A stretch of DNA of 64,000 bases from JAFGCY01 sp964609245 (GCA_964609245.1 CAZSSB010000005.1:1-64000), one strand, 5' to 3'. Shown: positions 43,798-52,925, counted from the stretch's first letter. Translations and numbers: made by a program. The notes: generated from the letters alone by a model not told the origin.

Positions 43798-44934
43798 CTA
43801 GGAGGGCGGCGAGATGTCCAGGTAGTCGTTGCGGCTGATATCGCCGGCGTTGGAGCCCAGACTGCTGTCTTCATTGCTCGCCGAGATGAAGGTCTTGAGC
43901 TCGATCTTGTTGAGCTCGTCGGCCTGGATGTACGTCTGGTCGGCACTCCGCGGCAACCAGAACACCTGTACAATCACCAGCTTGCCGCGCGTGCCGTGCC
44001 GGCTGGCCACCTGGAACTTGTTGTCCGGACCCTTGGCAGTAGGATACGGATTGACGGCCGAGGCACCGCCGTCGTAGTCCTCATCCGGCGCGAAGCCGTC
44101 GGCACCGACGACCGGATTTGTGCTCGCCAGCGAGCCACCGTCGAGATCGCGCGGCTGGGGCAGCACGTCCAGGATGATGGTGCGGCGGCCGTAGATCTCG
44201 TAGTTGTCCACGTGCTGCTGGGTGCCGGTGCGGAAGCGGTCGTAGCCGCCTGAGAGCGACGGCTCGATCGGTCCGATCGTCCGGCGGTCCACCATCCGGA
44301 TGTCGCTGCGGTCGAAGCCGGCCAGCGCCCGGTTGCGCCCGAAGACCTTTTGGCTGTAGAAGCCGATCGGCTCGTACTCGTAGTCCAGCTCCGTGCCGCC
44401 ACCGTTGATGTTGATATGCGGATCGGCCATGCCGGCGATCGGGCTGTTGGGGAAGTAGTGCTGGGTACCCAGCGCGTTGTTGTAGCCCTGAGTCTGCGGG
44501 CGGTAAGGGTTATAGTCCAGCGGCAGCGGATACAGGAACATCCCGGCCCAGCGGTCGGCCGCGTGCAGCCCGGAGCCGAGTTCGAAGTCGTAGCCGTACC
44601 AGTCGTCGGCCGTGGTATCCATCGTGCCCGCGGCGGTCAGCAGATGCAGCTGCTCCTCCGACGGCGTCACGTTGCTGCGAATCCGGTCGTAGGGCATCTG
44701 GCGGATTTCCGCCAGCCGCTCCTGCGCCAGCATCAACGCCCGCGTACGGATACTGGCCTGCTCCACCATCTGCAGCGACTTGCTGTAGAAGTAGGCCACC
44801 GGAATCAGCGCGATCGCGAGGATGGTCAGCGCCACGAGCAGTTCCAGCAGCGAGAAACCCTCGCGGCTGCGTGTTCCGGACTTCAGACGGCTACGCCACC
44901 GCGCGCGCAGCATGGCAAACAGCTTTCGGTTCAT
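43798..44934 (-). CDS. GspI/PilV-like minor pseudopilin
   Basis: A 378-residue protein with leader SREG|FSLLELLVALTILAIALIPVAYFY and 'MLAQERLAEIRQMPYDRI', a GspI/PilV-type start ('A-x-x-L-A-E'). Typical GspI is about 120 residues, so most of this protein is an added domain. It has its own well-formed promoter (44940-44968), and the -10 ends 5 bases before the ATG, indicating a leaderless mRNA. The C-terminus is acidic and Ser-rich. Confidence 0.84.
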   Translation of the reverse strand: MNRKLFAMLRARWRSRLKSGTRSREGFSLLELLVALTILAIALIPVAYFYSKSLQMVEQASIRTRALMLAQERLAEIRQMPYDRIRSNVTPSEEQLHLLTAAGTMDTTADDWYGYDFELGSGLHAADRWAGMFLYPLPLDYNPYRPQTQGYNNALGTQHYFPNSPIAGMADPHININGGGTELDYEYEPIGFYSQKVFGRNRALAGFDRSDIRMVDRRTIGPIEPSLSGGYDRFRTGTQQHVDNYEIYGRRTIILDVLPQPRDLDGGSLASTNPVVGADGFAPDEDYDGGASAVNPYPTAKGPDNKFQVASRHGTRGKLVIVQVFWLPRSADQTYIQADELNKIELKTFISASNEDSSLGSNAGDISRNDYLDISPPS

Positions 44935-44939
44935 GACTT

Positions 44940-44968
44940 ATTCTACCCACAAGTCCAACGGTGTCCAA
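44940..44968 (-). promoter_or_regulatory. sigma70 promoter of the gspI-like gene (TTGGAC-N17-TAGAAT)
   Basis: TTGGAC (44968-44963) and TAGAAT (44945-44940) on the minus strand, 17 bases apart. The -10 ends 5 bases before the ATG. Confidence 0.7.
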
Positions 44969-44998
44969 GCTGATTCGCTGCCGGGCCTACGGAGTCGG

Positions 44999-46477
44999 CT
45001 ACGGGCCGCTGGTCACCGCGGGGGGCGGCACCAGGAAGTTCTGCGTATAGCCAACCTCCCGCCACACCAGCGGCATCTCATCAGTCTCGGGATCGCCCGA
45101 TTCCCAGTTGTAGCGCTTGTTCAGCAGCGGGTTGTCCACGTCGATCTGCCTTGTACCGTCGTTGGGCGTGTAGTCCGCCACGTAGTACTTGCCGTTCAGC
45201 GGCCAGAAGCAGAACGAACGGCCGGAGAAGGACTGATTGGCCTTGCGGTTCCCCAGCAGGCTCGCCCGGGAGACGGGTGAGCTGCTGCCGAAGTCCACGC
45301 ACTCCTCCAGCACCATCCACATCATGTGGGCCGTCGGAATGCCGGGCCGCTCGACCACGTTGCCGTGGACCATCCCCGCGAAACTGCCGTTCGGGAACGG
45401 CTCGGGGTCGTAACCCCACTCCGAGATCGCGACCTCGCCGCTGGGCTTGAACTGCCAGAGGTACTGCAGGAACTGCATGTCCTGGTAGTCGTAGAGCCGG
45501 CCGCCGGGCAGATCCTCCCAGCCGACCACCCAGGTGTTCTTCCAGGGGTTCATGAAGAAGACGTGATCGGGCAGTTCGACGCGCTTGAGCAGCACGTAGT
45601 CCACCACCTGATCGCGCAGCCGCGGGTGATCGCCCATCGAACCGGGGTAGTTGCCGTTCGCGCCGCCCGGAATCGGATCATAGGTGCGCGGCTGATCGTC
45701 GCCCGTGACGTAGCCGGCCCCGTCCAGGTTCTGGTCGTAGGCGATGATCTCGGCTTCGTCGGCGATGCAGAACATCTTGAACTGCTGGTCGTCGGGCTCG
45801 GCGTCGCGCCAGCCGTCGGCGCCCTCCAGTTCGGCGGGCAGCACGCGGTAGCGCTGCAGGTAGGTGGTGTCCTCGTCGCCGGTCCGCATGTTCTGCGGAA
45901 ACGCCGAGAGCGGCGCCGCCAGCGCGTTGAACGCCCGTGCCGTCGGGTCCGGTTTGACCGCGTAGCTGTAGGTATCTTCGATGCTGTAGGGGAACATCGG
46001 CTCAACCGGATAGCCGAGACCGACCGACGCCCAACGGTCGTAGTCGTCGAGCCAGTCGAGGTAGGTGTAGGGCGAATCGTCGTCCTTGAAGCGGGGGCGC
46101 TCCTCGACGATGTAATACGCCTTGGACACGCGGGCGATGCCCGGGTTGCCGGGGTTGATGTAGGCCTCGCCGTTGCGCGTCGGCACGTCAGCGTCGACCA
46201 TGTTGGCGGGATCCCAGAAGCCCTCGACCTGCCGCTCGTCGGGATAGAACTCGAAGGCGAGATAGACGTTGTTACCTGTCGCCTCCGCCTTGGACCTGGC
46301 ATAGTTGAAGTCGTTGGCGAAGGTGTCGCCCGCCGCGGCGAGGTTACGCTCCGGCTGCGTGGCGATCAGGCTGGGCACCGCGATCGAGATCAGGATCGCG
46401 AAGATCAGCAGTACGACCAGCAACTCCACGAGCGAAAAGCCGCCGCGCCTCAGCGCTTCACGCGTTGCTCTTGCCAT
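44999..46477 (-). CDS. GspH/FimT-like minor pseudopilin, enlarged
   Basis: A 492-residue protein with leader RRGG|FSLVELLVVLLIFAIL and 'SIAVPSLIATQPERNLAAAGDTFANDFNYARSKAEATGNNVYLAF', the FimT/GspH pattern ('ARSEA...R'). GspH proteins are usually about 170 residues. First of the seven-gene pseudopilin cluster. ATG 46477 is best placed after GGATGG; ATG 46486 is the alternative. The long C-terminal domain has several 'YDYQ'/'WxxxG' patterns but no family I recognise. Confidence 0.84.
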   Translation of the reverse strand: MARATREALRRGGFSLVELLVVLLIFAILISIAVPSLIATQPERNLAAAGDTFANDFNYARSKAEATGNNVYLAFEFYPDERQVEGFWDPANMVDADVPTRNGEAYINPGNPGIARVSKAYYIVEERPRFKDDDSPYTYLDWLDDYDRWASVGLGYPVEPMFPYSIEDTYSYAVKPDPTARAFNALAAPLSAFPQNMRTGDEDTTYLQRYRVLPAELEGADGWRDAEPDDQQFKMFCIADEAEIIAYDQNLDGAGYVTGDDQPRTYDPIPGGANGNYPGSMGDHPRLRDQVVDYVLLKRVELPDHVFFMNPWKNTWVVGWEDLPGGRLYDYQDMQFLQYLWQFKPSGEVAISEWGYDPEPFPNGSFAGMVHGNVVERPGIPTAHMMWMVLEECVDFGSSSPVSRASLLGNRKANQSFSGRSFCFWPLNGKYYVADYTPNDGTRQIDVDNPLLNKRYNWESGDPETDEMPLVWREVGYTQNFLVPPPAVTSGP

Positions 46478-46512
46478 GTTATCCATCCTTTCCGCGTGGG
46501 TCCTATCCATTT

Positions 46513-46540
46513 ATTCTACCCTATTACGGCGCCATCCCAA
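46513..46540 (-). promoter_or_regulatory. probable promoter of the pseudopilin cluster (TTGGGA-N16-TAGAAT)
   Basis: TTGGGA (46540-46535) and TAGAAT (46518-46513) on the minus strand, 16 bases apart, about 35 bases before ATG 46477. Confidence 0.5.
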
Positions 46541-46906
46541 CCGAATGAAACCAGAGCTTAACCGGCCAGCCGCTTGGCGGCGGCTCGCCGCGTCCGGGGC
46601 ATCCCGCTGCCGGGGCGGCGCAGGTGGGCTGACTGGCTCCCATCCTGATACCACCACGCCAGCCGTGATGGCCTGTGCTATAGACCAGCATGTGTATAAG
46701 GTGTTCCCGGCATACGGGTGTTTAGAGCCGATTTTATCTGGATCACCCCCGGATTTGCTGACCGCCGCCAGGCCGGTCAGCGTCACGCCTTCCTCCCACG
46801 GATCCCGCGGCTGACCTTGCATTCCCCCCCCTTGCGTTATACTACCTCTGGTTTACTTCGGTAGCATTATTGATCCTACCAGATTGTTACTAACAGGGGA
46901 GGAAGC
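46541..46906. other. intergenic region between divergent pseudopilin and Cys-rich genes
   Basis: No convincing gene; a 103-codon minus-strand frame here has no recognisable protein character. There is a 7-base hairpin (CTGACCG ... CGGTCAG) near 46755-46777. The plus-strand promoter for the next gene is at its right end: TATACT at 46838-46843 with TTGCAT 15 bases upstream, then a leader with a GGGGAGG ribosome site. Part of the region is noticeably more AT-rich than its surroundings. Confidence 0.45.
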
Positions 46907-47389
46907 ATGTCGAGAATCGTTATTGTGATATTATCGATCCTGTCTTTGCTGTGCTTCGGATCGGGCGCCCTGGCTGACTGCGTCGACCCGGGTACGGAGC
47001 CGATCACGCAGGAACGCCTTGATGAACTCATCGGCGAACCAGGCTGGTACGCCCCCAACGAACAAGTGTGCTGCTGCTACAACAATAGCTTCGAGTTCGA
47101 CCATCTTGAGTTGGATCACACTGACTACGGCCATTGTTGCGGAGTCCAAGCACCCAACTGCTACACGGGGTACTACATCACCTACTACGACACAGTGCCC
47201 ACTGCTACAGAGGGCTTGTGGAATGTGGACAATGATGAAGACGGTGACTGGGACGAGGGCCCCAAGTTCAAGGTCACATCTTACAACGCCATATGCTACT
47301 GCAATGGCACGCCTGCATACTGCTGTTTCCTCGAACCGCAGGTAGTAGATGAAAAGCCGACATTCATTTGCGAAGACTGCGACGACTGA
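46907..47389 (+). CDS. cysteine-rich secreted protein
   Basis: A 160-residue protein with a signal peptide (about 1-23, ending ALA-D). The mature part has 13 cysteines in compact clusters: VCCCY, HCC, NCY, ICYC, YCC, IC and EDCDD. One acidic loop (NDEDGDWDEG) looks like a calcium-binding thrombospondin-3/EF-type loop. Base composition and codon use are less GC-rich than the neighbours, suggesting recent acquisition or relaxed selection. GGAGG precedes the ATG. The family is not recognised. Such a protein is likely disulfide-stabilised or metal-binding in the envelope or outside the cell. Confidence 0.78.
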   Translation: MSRIVIVILSILSLLCFGSGALADCVDPGTEPITQERLDELIGEPGWYAPNEQVCCCYNNSFEFDHLELDHTDYGHCCGVQAPNCYTGYYITYYDTVPTATEGLWNVDNDEDGDWDEGPKFKVTSYNAICYCNGTPAYCCFLEPQVVDEKPTFICEDCDD

Positions 47390-47435
47390 GAACACCACGC
47401 GCAGTCCAGTATCCTGTCCTTCAGGAGGACGTGCT

Positions 47436-48182
47436 ATGACTTCAAGAACTGCAATCGCAGCAGGCCTCGTGATCGTGAGCATACTAACGCTTGTCAGCCA
47501 AGCCTGTACGTACCGCGCAAATGCCGAGCAACCGGGCAAGCTGAGCGCCGGCGTCGCCGAGCGCGAGGCGCTGCTGGCACTGGACTTCTCGAGCGAACTC
47601 GCCAGCAGGCCCTGCTATACCTTCGATGATGTTGCCGGCGGATCGTACGACGGGCCCGGATCGGCGTATCTGCGGGCAACACTCGGCACGATCGGCAGTC
47701 ACATACCGGACCGCGATCTCACTCCCGCTGAGCTGAAACGCCTGGGCGTCTGGGAGACCGGCGACGGCCGCATGGTCAATGTTCACACGATGCAGATGTA
47801 CCTGAGGAGCTACTACATCGAAAACGGGAAGTTGCCCGAGTCAGGCGCGGACTACTATCCGGAACTCCTGACACCTTCCGGATACAGTGAATACATGGCG
47901 GTATCCACCACCGACCGTCTGGCCAAGTGCTTCCCGATGGTCAACACGATCACCGGCAAGCTTTACAGGACATTCCAGGCCACGGAATGGTGCCCCGGTG
48001 GAATCAACATCGAGATCATCGATGACCCCGCCACTATCAGCCGTGATTACGCCGACTACACGGTGCCCCTCGATCCACTGAACCTCAGTGGTGAGTACAG
48101 ATCCGCCAGTTCCGTGTGGGCGGTCACTGTCTATGGCGAAGCGCCCGATACCGTGCTTTGGAAGTGGGAATGGGCCTACTAA
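47436..48182 (+). CDS. exported protein, tandem paralog A
   Basis: A 248-residue protein with an N-terminal signal (about 1-28; 'SQAC' might be a lipobox). It has 'YIENGKLPES', reminiscent of the loop after the helix of pseudopilins, and 'N-x-x-TGK-x-x-RTF-x-A-x-x-W-x-PGG', which is shared with the next gene. The protein ends in aromatic-rich strands ('VWAVTVYGEAPDTVLWKWEW'). An AGGAGG ribosome site lies 7 bases before ATG 47436. The function is unknown. It lies between a Cys-rich secreted protein and its paralog and is probably part of the same exported set. Confidence 0.72.
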   Translation: MTSRTAIAAGLVIVSILTLVSQACTYRANAEQPGKLSAGVAEREALLALDFSSELASRPCYTFDDVAGGSYDGPGSAYLRATLGTIGSHIPDRDLTPAELKRLGVWETGDGRMVNVHTMQMYLRSYYIENGKLPESGADYYPELLTPSGYSEYMAVSTTDRLAKCFPMVNTITGKLYRTFQATEWCPGGINIEIIDDPATISRDYADYTVPLDPLNLSGEYRSASSVWAVTVYGEAPDTVLWKWEWAY

Positions 48183-48943
48183 GCCGGTCTACAGCGCGAT
48201 CGATCCTGACGATGCTCCTGGGGGCCGTGGCGTTGTCTGTCTCGGGCTACCCGGTCGTTCGGCAAAGCAGCCACGCAGCGGACCAAATGGACCCCGCCGT
48301 CCGCGCCGGCTACGAGGAGCTTGTGGTCGACGCGGCCTACGACGGCTGCGAGCTGCTGCCGGCATCCGACCCCGATCACCTTGGCATCTTCAGCAGCCGC
48401 GACCTGCTGCGCGCCCCGCTCACCGACGCGGAGCGAAAGCTGACCGGCACCTTCCGCCGCCCGGGCGGCAGCCGCATCAGCTGCGCGCAGTCGATCCCCT
48501 ACATCATCCACTATCACGAGCGTTTCGGCCGCGTACCACGGGACGGCATCGAACTGCTCGGCCTCTATACGAGCAAGTGGTTCTCTGCGGACGGGCTGGA
48601 GGAGTTCCGCCGGCTGTCTGGTGGCGACGCGATCTGGGATACCGCCGCCTGCCGCTGCATCAACCCCGCCACGGGCAAGTTCTTTCGCACCTTCGCGGCG
48701 AAGGTCTGGGAGCCCTGCGGCCTGCTGGTCGAGCCAGTGCAGGGCGAGGGCGCGGTGAAGCTGATACCGGCGCCGCTCTGGGACGAGGAGAGCGGCCGGT
48801 ATCTCAGCGGGCTGGTGCCGCATCAGATGTGGCACGTGCGGGTCTACGGCGAACGGCCGTTCACCGTGCTGGTGGACAAGGAGATCGGCCATCCGCTGGA
48901 CGGGGGGACGAAGCAGGGCCGCGGCAGGTGCGGCTGCGGCTGA
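48170..48943 (+). CDS. exported protein, tandem paralog B
   Basis: A 257-residue protein with a signal peptide (about 1-36) and the same layout as paralog A: 'YHERFGRVPRDG' corresponds to 'YYIENGKLPESG', 'NPATGKFFRTFAAKVWEPCG' to 'NTITGKLYRTFQATEWCPGG', and a C-terminal 'VRVYGERPFTVL' to 'VTVYGEAPDTVL'. It starts inside the end of paralog A (13-base overlap), so translation is coupled. Six or more cysteines are present. Function unknown; it may have arisen by duplication of a pseudopilin-like globular domain. Confidence 0.72.
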   Translation: MGLLSRSTARSILTMLLGAVALSVSGYPVVRQSSHAADQMDPAVRAGYEELVVDAAYDGCELLPASDPDHLGIFSSRDLLRAPLTDAERKLTGTFRRPGGSRISCAQSIPYIIHYHERFGRVPRDGIELLGLYTSKWFSADGLEEFRRLSGGDAIWDTAACRCINPATGKFFRTFAAKVWEPCGLLVEPVQGEGAVKLIPAPLWDEESGRYLSGLVPHQMWHVRVYGERPFTVLVDKEIGHPLDGGTKQGRGRCGCG

Positions 48944-48984
48944 ACGCCCCCGCGCCGACTGACGCAGGCGGGCGGCATCGGTAA

Positions 48985-48990
48985 TACTAT
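48985..48990 (+). promoter_or_regulatory. -10 element TACTAT for leaderless uvrC
   Basis: TACTAT ends 6 bases before GTG 48997, and no Shine-Dalgarno is present. Confidence 0.55.
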
Positions 48991-48996
48991 GCGGTG

Positions 48997-51006
48997 GTGA
49001 GTGTGCCCGCCAACATCGCCGCGAAGCTGGCCGAGCTGCCCGCCGGGCCGGGCGTCTACCAGATGAAGGACGCCCGCGGGCGGATCATCTACATCGGCAA
49101 GGCCAAGAGCCTCAAGGCGCGCGTGCCGACCTACTTCCAGGACGCCGCGCGCCACGACCCGCGCATCGCCCACCTGGTCCGGCTGATCCGCGACGTCGAC
49201 TGGATCGTGGTGCCGACCGAGCTGGACGCGCTGATGCTGGAAAGCAGCCTGGTGCGCCAGTTCAAACCGCACTACAACACCATGCTCAAGGACGACAAGT
49301 CCTATCCTTATATCAAGATCTCCACCAACGAGCCCTACCCGCGCGTGATGCTGACGCGGCGCTACCAGGACGACCGCGCCAAGTACTGGGGCCCGCTGAC
49401 CAGCGTCCACCAGGTGCGCAGCGCGGTGCGCTTCATCGGCAACCTGTTCCAGCTGCGCACCTGCAAGCTGCCCCTCGACGGCGAGCAGTTCATGCAGAAG
49501 CCGTGCCTGGACTACCACCTCAAGCTGTGCAGCGCCCCGTGCAGCAACTACATCAGCCGCGAGGAGTACGGCCGGCTGGTGAGCTACGCCGTGGACTTCT
49601 TCAACGGCCACTACGGGCGCGTGGAAGCGGAGCTGAAGCGGCGGATGCAGGAGTGCAGCGAGCTGCAGCAGTATGAAAACGCGGCGCGCTATCGCGATCT
49701 GCTGGCCGCCGTGGAGCGCAGCTTCGCCCGCACGCGCGTGATCGGCAAGCCCGGCGAGAACCTCGACGTGATCGGGCTGGCGCGCAGCAAGGACAAGGCC
49801 TGCGCCCTGATCATGCCGGTGCGCGACGGCCGCCTGGTCGGCGACCGCAAGTACGTGCTTAACCACCGCCTGGAGGACAGCGCGGAGAGCGACGTGCTGG
49901 CCGGCTTCATCAAGCTGCACTACGCCAACCCGCTCAACGTGCCGGGCGAACTGGTGCTGCCCCACGAGCCCCAGGACGCGGAGCTGCTGCAGCAATGGCT
50001 GGGCCGCCTGCGTTTCGCCGCGCAGAACGGCGGCGGCGCGGACGACGGCGATGGCACCCGCCGCGTGGCGTTCACCTATCCCCAGCGCGGCCACAAGCGC
50101 GAGCTGCTGGCGATCGCCAGCCGCAACGCCCAGGAGCGGCTGCACACCGTGCTGCTGGGCGACTCGCGCGACTACGTGATCACGCCCGGCCAGCGCCGGC
50201 TGGCGGAGCAGCTGGAACTGGCCGAGCCCCCGCGCCGCGTCGAGGGCTATGACATCGCCAACATCCAGGGCCAGCAGGCGACGGGCGCGATGGTGGTCTT
50301 CGTCGGCGGGCGCAAGGCGCCCCAGGAATACCGCCTGTTCAACATCCGGCTGAAACAGACGCCCGACGACTACGCGATGCTGCGCGAGACGCTCCGGCGC
50401 CGGTTGATCCGCCTGCTCAGCGACCCGAAGTGGGAGACGGACGTCGACGTGATCATGGTGGACGGCGGCAAGGGCCAGCTCAGCAGCGCGCGCCAGGTGG
50501 TCAGCGAGCTGATGGACAGCCCGGACTTCTCAGCGGACCAGCGCCAGAAGCTGGAGGCGATCACCCTCTGCGGCTTGGCCAAGCAGGAGGAGACGGTCTA
50601 CTGCTACAGCGACGACGGCGAGGTGCGGGAGCTGAGACCGCCGCACACCGACGAGGGGCTGAGACTGCTGGTCGCGCTGCGCAACGAGGCCCACCGCTAC
50701 GGCAACGCCCAGCACCAGCGGCTGCGCGACAAGGCGATACGGCTGGGGGTGCTGGACACTATTCCGGGGTTGGGACCGATCCGCCGCGCCGCGCTGCTCA
50801 GCCACTTCGGCAGCGCCAGGCGCATCCGCGAGGCGACGACGGAGGAGTTGATGGAGGTGCCGGGCATCGCGCGCCATCTGGCGGAGCACATCCGGCGGTT
50901 CCTGGACCGTGACGAGGCGCTGGAGCAGGCCAAGGCCACGCGGCGGCGGGAGATGCGGATCAGGCGGCACCGCAGCAACCAGGATACGCGCGATCCGGAC
51001 GGTTAG
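48997..51006 (+). CDS. uvrC: excinuclease ABC subunit C
   Basis: A 669-residue protein: GIY-YIG nuclease (about 12-95, 'GPGVYQMKDARGRIIYIGKAK'), a four-Cys-like region ('CKLP...CLDYHLKLCSAPC'), a UVR motif (about 205-240), an RNase-H-like nuclease domain with 'VDGGKGQL', and C-terminal HhH repeats ('IPGLGPIRRAALLSHFGS', 'VPGIARHLAEHI'). It makes both incisions in UvrABC nucleotide-excision repair. Several GTG codons cluster at the start; 48997 fits the 6-base distance to the -10. The stop overlaps that of the convergent clc gene by 4 bases. Confidence 0.95.
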   Translation: MSVPANIAAKLAELPAGPGVYQMKDARGRIIYIGKAKSLKARVPTYFQDAARHDPRIAHLVRLIRDVDWIVVPTELDALMLESSLVRQFKPHYNTMLKDDKSYPYIKISTNEPYPRVMLTRRYQDDRAKYWGPLTSVHQVRSAVRFIGNLFQLRTCKLPLDGEQFMQKPCLDYHLKLCSAPCSNYISREEYGRLVSYAVDFFNGHYGRVEAELKRRMQECSELQQYENAARYRDLLAAVERSFARTRVIGKPGENLDVIGLARSKDKACALIMPVRDGRLVGDRKYVLNHRLEDSAESDVLAGFIKLHYANPLNVPGELVLPHEPQDAELLQQWLGRLRFAAQNGGGADDGDGTRRVAFTYPQRGHKRELLAIASRNAQERLHTVLLGDSRDYVITPGQRRLAEQLELAEPPRRVEGYDIANIQGQQATGAMVVFVGGRKAPQEYRLFNIRLKQTPDDYAMLRETLRRRLIRLLSDPKWETDVDVIMVDGGKGQLSSARQVVSELMDSPDFSADQRQKLEAITLCGLAKQEETVYCYSDDGEVRELRPPHTDEGLRLLVALRNEAHRYGNAQHQRLRDKAIRLGVLDTIPGLGPIRRAALLSHFGSARRIREATTEELMEVPGIARHLAEHIRRFLDRDEALEQAKATRRREMRIRRHRSNQDTRDPDG

Positions 51007-52883
51007 TCGGATTCCTCCAGCTCCTGCTGGCGCAGCTGCAGCGCCAGCTTGTAGGCCCCGACGATATCGGTGCGCGTGATGATCCCGACCGGGCGTCCGT
51101 CGGCATCGATCACCGGTACGCGCCCGATGTGGTAGTCGTCCAGCAGCGCGATCGCCCGGTGGCAATCGTCGGTCTCGCCGACGGTGCAAACCTTGAGTGT
51201 GCAGATCTCCCGGGCGGTGGCCTCGGGATCATCGAGCCGGTGCTTGACCAGATCGCTGGTGGTCAGCATCCCGCAGAGCCTGCCGTCCTCGTCGACCACC
51301 GGAAAGCCGTGGTGTTCCGTGTCCTCAAAGCGCGAGCGCACGGCGCTGAGGGGTTCGTCGCAGCGGATGGTCTCCACCCCGCGGTGCATCGCGCGGGTGA
51401 CGGGAATGGACTCCAGGATGCTGAGGTCCTTGCCGCGGCCGACCCGGACCCCCAGTCGCGCCAGCTTGTGGGTGAAGACCCCCTCCCTGCGCAGCGAGTA
51501 GAAGATGACCTGGCTGACCACTCCGGCCGCCATCATCGGCAGAATCAGGGTGTAGTTGTCAGTCATCTCGAAGACCAGCAGGATCACCGTCAGCGGCGCC
51601 TGGGCGATGGAGCCGAAGATTGTGGCCATCCCGACCAGCGCATAGGTGGCCGGGTCGGTGGCACCGAGCCAGCCATTGGCTACCGCGATGAACCCGAAGA
51701 CCCCGCCGGTGGTGGCTCCCATGAACAGCGACGGGGCGAATTTGCCCCCCGCCGCGCCGCTGCCGAGCGTCACGGAGGTGGCCACCAGCTTGGCCGCGCA
51801 GAGCGCCAGCAGGTAGAGAAACATCAGCGGCATCCCCCAGTTCAGCGCCGAGAGCAGGTGCGCCGACGGTGGGAAGTGGCCGTTGATCAGCGTCTCAACG
51901 GTGCGATGGCCCGTGCCGAGGATCTCCGGAAAGAAGAACGCCAGCGCCGAGACGATCACCCCGCCGATCATCGGCTTGAGCGGTGGATAGAGGCGCCAGC
52001 GCGGGAACCACACATCGCAGTAGAGCAGCAGCTGGGCAAAAGCGTAGGCCACCAGGCCGCAGATCAGGCCCAGCGCGATGTAGTTGCCCATCTCGCTGAT
52101 TTGCGCCAGTTCGTACTTGGGCAGCCGGAAGACGGGCTCGCCGCCGGTCAGAGCCTGGATGGTGACGTTGGCGCTGACGCTGGCCAGCACGATCGCCGCG
52201 ACCGCCTTCTTGCGGAAGTCGCCGAGGATCAGCTCCAGCGCGAAGAAGAAACCGGCGATCGGGGCGTTGAACACCGCGCTGATGCCGGCCGCGGCGCCGC
52301 TGGCCAGCAGGGTGCGCATCCGGGTCGGGCTGAGCCTGAACGCGCGGGCGACGTTGGAGCCGATCGTTCCGCCGGCGACCACGATCGGTCCTTCCATGCC
52401 GACGCTCAGGCCGCTGGCAATCGAGATCCCGCTGTTGAGCAGCTCCAGCCCGCCCTTGCGCAGCGACAGCCGGCCGCCGCGCCGCGCCACGGACTCGATC
52501 ACCGCCGAGACGCCACGGAACTGCCGGTGGCGGCCCCAGAAGCGGAACAGCAGCCCGACGATCAACCCGCCCAGCGGGGGCATCAGGTAGATCAGCCAGC
52601 GATGCCCGGCGAACAGCCCCAGCTGGCCACCGCCCGCCCCACCGCGCAGCCACGTGTCCAGGGCGGCGAACAGGCTGAAGTAGCCGCCGTCGCCGCGGAT
52701 CAGATCGCTGACCCAGTTGACGGAGCCCTTGAACAGATAGACGAACAGCGCAACCAGCACGCCGGCGCCGACGGCCAGCAGGCTCATGTAGAACGCATCG
52801 GTCACGCGCAGGTTGAGGCGCGCCAGCAGCTCCGTCAGACGACGAAAAGGCCGGAATCGCTGGAAGTAGCCGCCGCGTTCCAC
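51003..52883 (-). CDS. ClC-type chloride channel/antiporter with CBS pair
   Basis: A 626-residue protein with about 12 membrane helices: 'SVGMEGPIVVAGG' matches the selectivity motif GxEGP with the gating Glu, and 'GSGAAGGKFAPSLFMGA' the GxFxP motif. 'GREGP' is GMEGP here, as in many eubacterial members. The C-terminal 130 residues hold two CBS domains ('HRGVETIRCDEPLSAVRSRF...', 'YHIGRVPVIDADGRPVGIITRTDIV'), probably regulating by adenosine nucleotides. The start is GTG 52883, 8 bases after TATAAT, with a leaderless signature. Confidence 0.9.
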   Translation of the reverse strand: MERGGYFQRFRPFRRLTELLARLNLRVTDAFYMSLLAVGAGVLVALFVYLFKGSVNWVSDLIRGDGGYFSLFAALDTWLRGGAGGGQLGLFAGHRWLIYLMPPLGGLIVGLLFRFWGRHRQFRGVSAVIESVARRGGRLSLRKGGLELLNSGISIASGLSVGMEGPIVVAGGTIGSNVARAFRLSPTRMRTLLASGAAAGISAVFNAPIAGFFFALELILGDFRKKAVAAIVLASVSANVTIQALTGGEPVFRLPKYELAQISEMGNYIALGLICGLVAYAFAQLLLYCDVWFPRWRLYPPLKPMIGGVIVSALAFFFPEILGTGHRTVETLINGHFPPSAHLLSALNWGMPLMFLYLLALCAAKLVATSVTLGSGAAGGKFAPSLFMGATTGGVFGFIAVANGWLGATDPATYALVGMATIFGSIAQAPLTVILLVFEMTDNYTLILPMMAAGVVSQVIFYSLRREGVFTHKLARLGVRVGRGKDLSILESIPVTRAMHRGVETIRCDEPLSAVRSRFEDTEHHGFPVVDEDGRLCGMLTTSDLVKHRLDDPEATAREICTLKVCTVGETDDCHRAIALLDDYHIGRVPVIDADGRPVGIITRTDIVGAYKLALQLRQQELEESD

Positions 52884-52891
52884 GGTCGCGG

Positions 52892-52897
52892 ATTATA
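52892..52897 (-). promoter_or_regulatory. -10 element TATAAT for clc
   Basis: TATAAT on the minus strand, 8 bases before GTG 52883. Only 14 bases separate it from the opposite -10 at 52912, so the two promoters overlap. Confidence 0.6.
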
Positions 52898-52911
52898 GCT
52901 CGCGTAGATGC

Positions 52912-52917
52912 TAGGAT
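52912..52917 (+). promoter_or_regulatory. -10 element TAGGAT for wecA-wecB
   Basis: TAGGAT ends 8 bases before ATG 52926 with no Shine-Dalgarno; a leaderless signature, divergent from clc. Confidence 0.55.
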
Positions 52918-52925
52918 TAGTGGTT

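Noticed and set aside
46511..46822. Minus-strand frame of 103 codons upstream of the gspH-like gene
   Set aside because: No domain or signal and low-complexity Pro/Arg composition; the region holds promoters instead.
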